In this document: positions 30,274-31,253 of the stretch, one piece after another
Position numbering within the stretch: the first letter of the stretch is position 1
Layout: each line of letters begins with the position of its first letter
Assembly (NCBI GenBank): GCA_047639615.1
Contig: JBLIOL010000019.1
Span: 1 to 31,253 of the forward strand
DNA from: CAYWNK01 sp047639615
GTDB taxonomy: Bacteria; Planctomycetota; UBA1135; GCA-002686595
Length of the DNA: 31,253 nucleotides
Direction: 5' to 3'
Notes under the pieces: model-generated
Databases searched by the model: none
The model's input: the letters and a program-made list of their open reading frames with translations, nothing else
What the model was told of the DNA's origin: nothing
Made by a program: the position numbers and the translations under genes

Positions 30274-31253
30274 TGGTCTTCTTGGGACTCTTCGTCCCCT
30301 CCTGTTGGCGATTCTGACGGTTCGAGGGGTTCGAGAACAAGGGTCTCGTCCTCCATCGCCAGCTCCACCAACAATTGACTGCGGGGTGAGATGTCCAATC
30401 GCTCGCGTAGGGCGGGCGGTAGTTCTGCGATCCAGAGCGCGGCCGGGATGGGGTCGACCTCGATTTTGGCCGTGCGGCTGCCGTCGGTGGCCATCCGCGA
30501 AACGTCCACATAGACGCGCGCGCGCTCGGCCACGATCTTGCGTAGGGCTAGGTTCACGTCGGCCGTATCCAGGTCGGAGTCAGGGCTCAGCAGGCGCGTA
30601 GCACGCACGCGCAGGCGCGCGGTGATGTCCGGTTGCGCAAAGCGCTCCGCGGCCCTGGGCCTAGCTGGATCGAAGGAGACCAGCACGACCTCCTTATCCA
30701 GGGTGCCCAAGTCATCGATGCGTGGGACCACGTGCGCTTCCAGGTAGACGTCTTCCACCAGGCTGAAGTCCTGTTCGACGAGTTCTGGGCTGAGTGCTAG
30801 GGATGTGGACCAATTCTCTTGGTCCGTGAGCGGCAGGGATACGGGTTCGAAGGCTAGGCGCTGCTGCAGGTCCAAGGCATCCGCCGGGCCGAGCAGGTGA
30901 ACGGTGCTCGGGCGGATGACGAAGCCTTCGACCTCGTAGCGTTCGTCCAGGTGGCCGCGCTTGACCACTACGCTGGTGGGCAGGGGCTCAACCTCGTGCT
31001 CGGTGAAAGCGCGCACATCCAGGCGCGGCGCGCCACCGTCGACCCACTGCACGCGTAGGTCCTTGGCGTAGCCGCCCGCTCCCCAGCGCACGGCGCTGGC
31101 GTCGAGGGTCAGCTCGCCTTGGGTGCCTTGATCCAGGGCGATGTTGCCGCCGATGCCTTCCTCGAGCTGGCGCATGACCTCGCGCGGACCTTGCACGCGC
31201 AGGCGATACAGGCGGTCCGGATTCACCGGATTCACCGGGAAGACGCGCCAGAC
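30270..31253 (-). CDS. YbbR/CdaR-like domain protein, 5' end outside the window
   Basis: The frame is open to the right edge, so only the C-terminal 327 residues are seen. The visible part starts with VWRVFPVNPVNPDRLYRLRVQGP and contains repeated YbbR-type strands: EVMRQLEEGIGGNIALD, LRVQWVDGGAPRLDVRAF, a linker VEGFVIRPSTVHLLGPADAL with the typical 'P..V.v.GP', and LGTLDKEVVLVSFDPARPR. YbbR proteins usually follow a membrane cyclic-di-AMP synthase (CdaA) and regulate it; the synthase would lie just outside to the right. The C-terminus is acidic (SESPTGGDEESQEDH). It overlaps glmM by 4 bases. An assignment as CdaR relies on context plus these strands. Confidence 0.72.
   Translation of the reverse strand, partial: VWRVFPVNPVNPDRLYRLRVQGPREVMRQLEEGIGGNIALDQGTQGELTLDASAVRWGAGGYAKDLRVQWVDGGAPRLDVRAFTEHEVEPLPTSVVVKRGHLDERYEVEGFVIRPSTVHLLGPADALDLQQRLAFEPVSLPLTDQENWSTSLALSPELVEQDFSLVEDVYLEAHVVPRIDDLGTLDKEVVLVSFDPARPRAAERFAQPDITARLRVRATRLLSPDSDLDTADVNLALRKIVAERARVYVDVSRMATDGSRTAKIEVDPIPAALWIAELPPALRERLDISPRSQLLVELAMEDETLVLEPLEPSESPTGGDEESQEDH

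Overview
The window is GC-rich, densely coded bacterial DNA without insertion sequences, phage genes, CRISPR arrays or tRNA genes. The gene mix suggests Planctomycetota or a similar lineage: secreted EF-hand, VCBS/ASPIC and VWA-plus-HEAT proteins, Tat-exported and lipoprotein hydrolases, a lysine-tailed histone-like protein, an AhpD-type selenoprotein, and few Shine-Dalgarno sequences. This placement is inferred from gene content only.

Layout. 1-4438 (+): an RGG/glycine-rich repeat protein, 5'-methylthioadenosine phosphorylase, an M28 peptidase lipoprotein and a Tat-exported glycosylasparaginase. 4445-7606 (-): a secreted six-EF-hand protein and an alanine/glycine:cation symporter. 7842-9131 (+): a secreted HELAH metalloprotease, convergent with an unknown gene (9160-9963, -). 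10194-13659 (+): a lipoprotein resembling M1 aminopeptidases but lacking the zinc motif, a ferritin-like protein, and an AhpD/carboxymuconolactone-decarboxylase-like protein whose CxxC motif is encoded as Cys-x-x-TGA, followed by a hairpin suited to a bacterial SECIS. 13713-17899 (-): a VCBS/ASPIC protein, an 83-residue protein, a Nudix protein and the RNase P RNA gene. 17996-20910 (+): a VWA-domain protein and an alpha/beta-hydrolase without its nucleophile serine. 20918-27589 (-): a tight run alr, AsmA/TamB-like, manC, ruvX. 27855-28142 (+): a lysine-tailed histone-fold candidate. 28253-31253 (-): ybbR/cdaR-like (cut by the window edge), glmM, tsaB, linked by 4-base stop/start overlaps.

How the genes work together. 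The right-hand third is mostly cell-envelope and housekeeping work: alanine racemase and GlmM feed peptidoglycan synthesis, ManC makes GDP-mannose for surface glycans, the AsmA-like protein probably serves envelope assembly, and YbbR upstream of GlmM is the usual neighbourhood of the cyclic-di-AMP synthase. RuvX, TsaB and rnpB serve RNA or DNA metabolism. The left and middle hold secreted hydrolases and calcium-binding proteins plus a small redox pair (ferritin-like and Sec-containing AhpD-like).

The best leads are the Sec-encoding AhpD-like gene, the histone-fold protein, two apparent pseudoenzymes, and two convergent gene pairs whose stop codons lie inside palindromes that also carry a shared GGGTCAGG(C/T)ACAA core.
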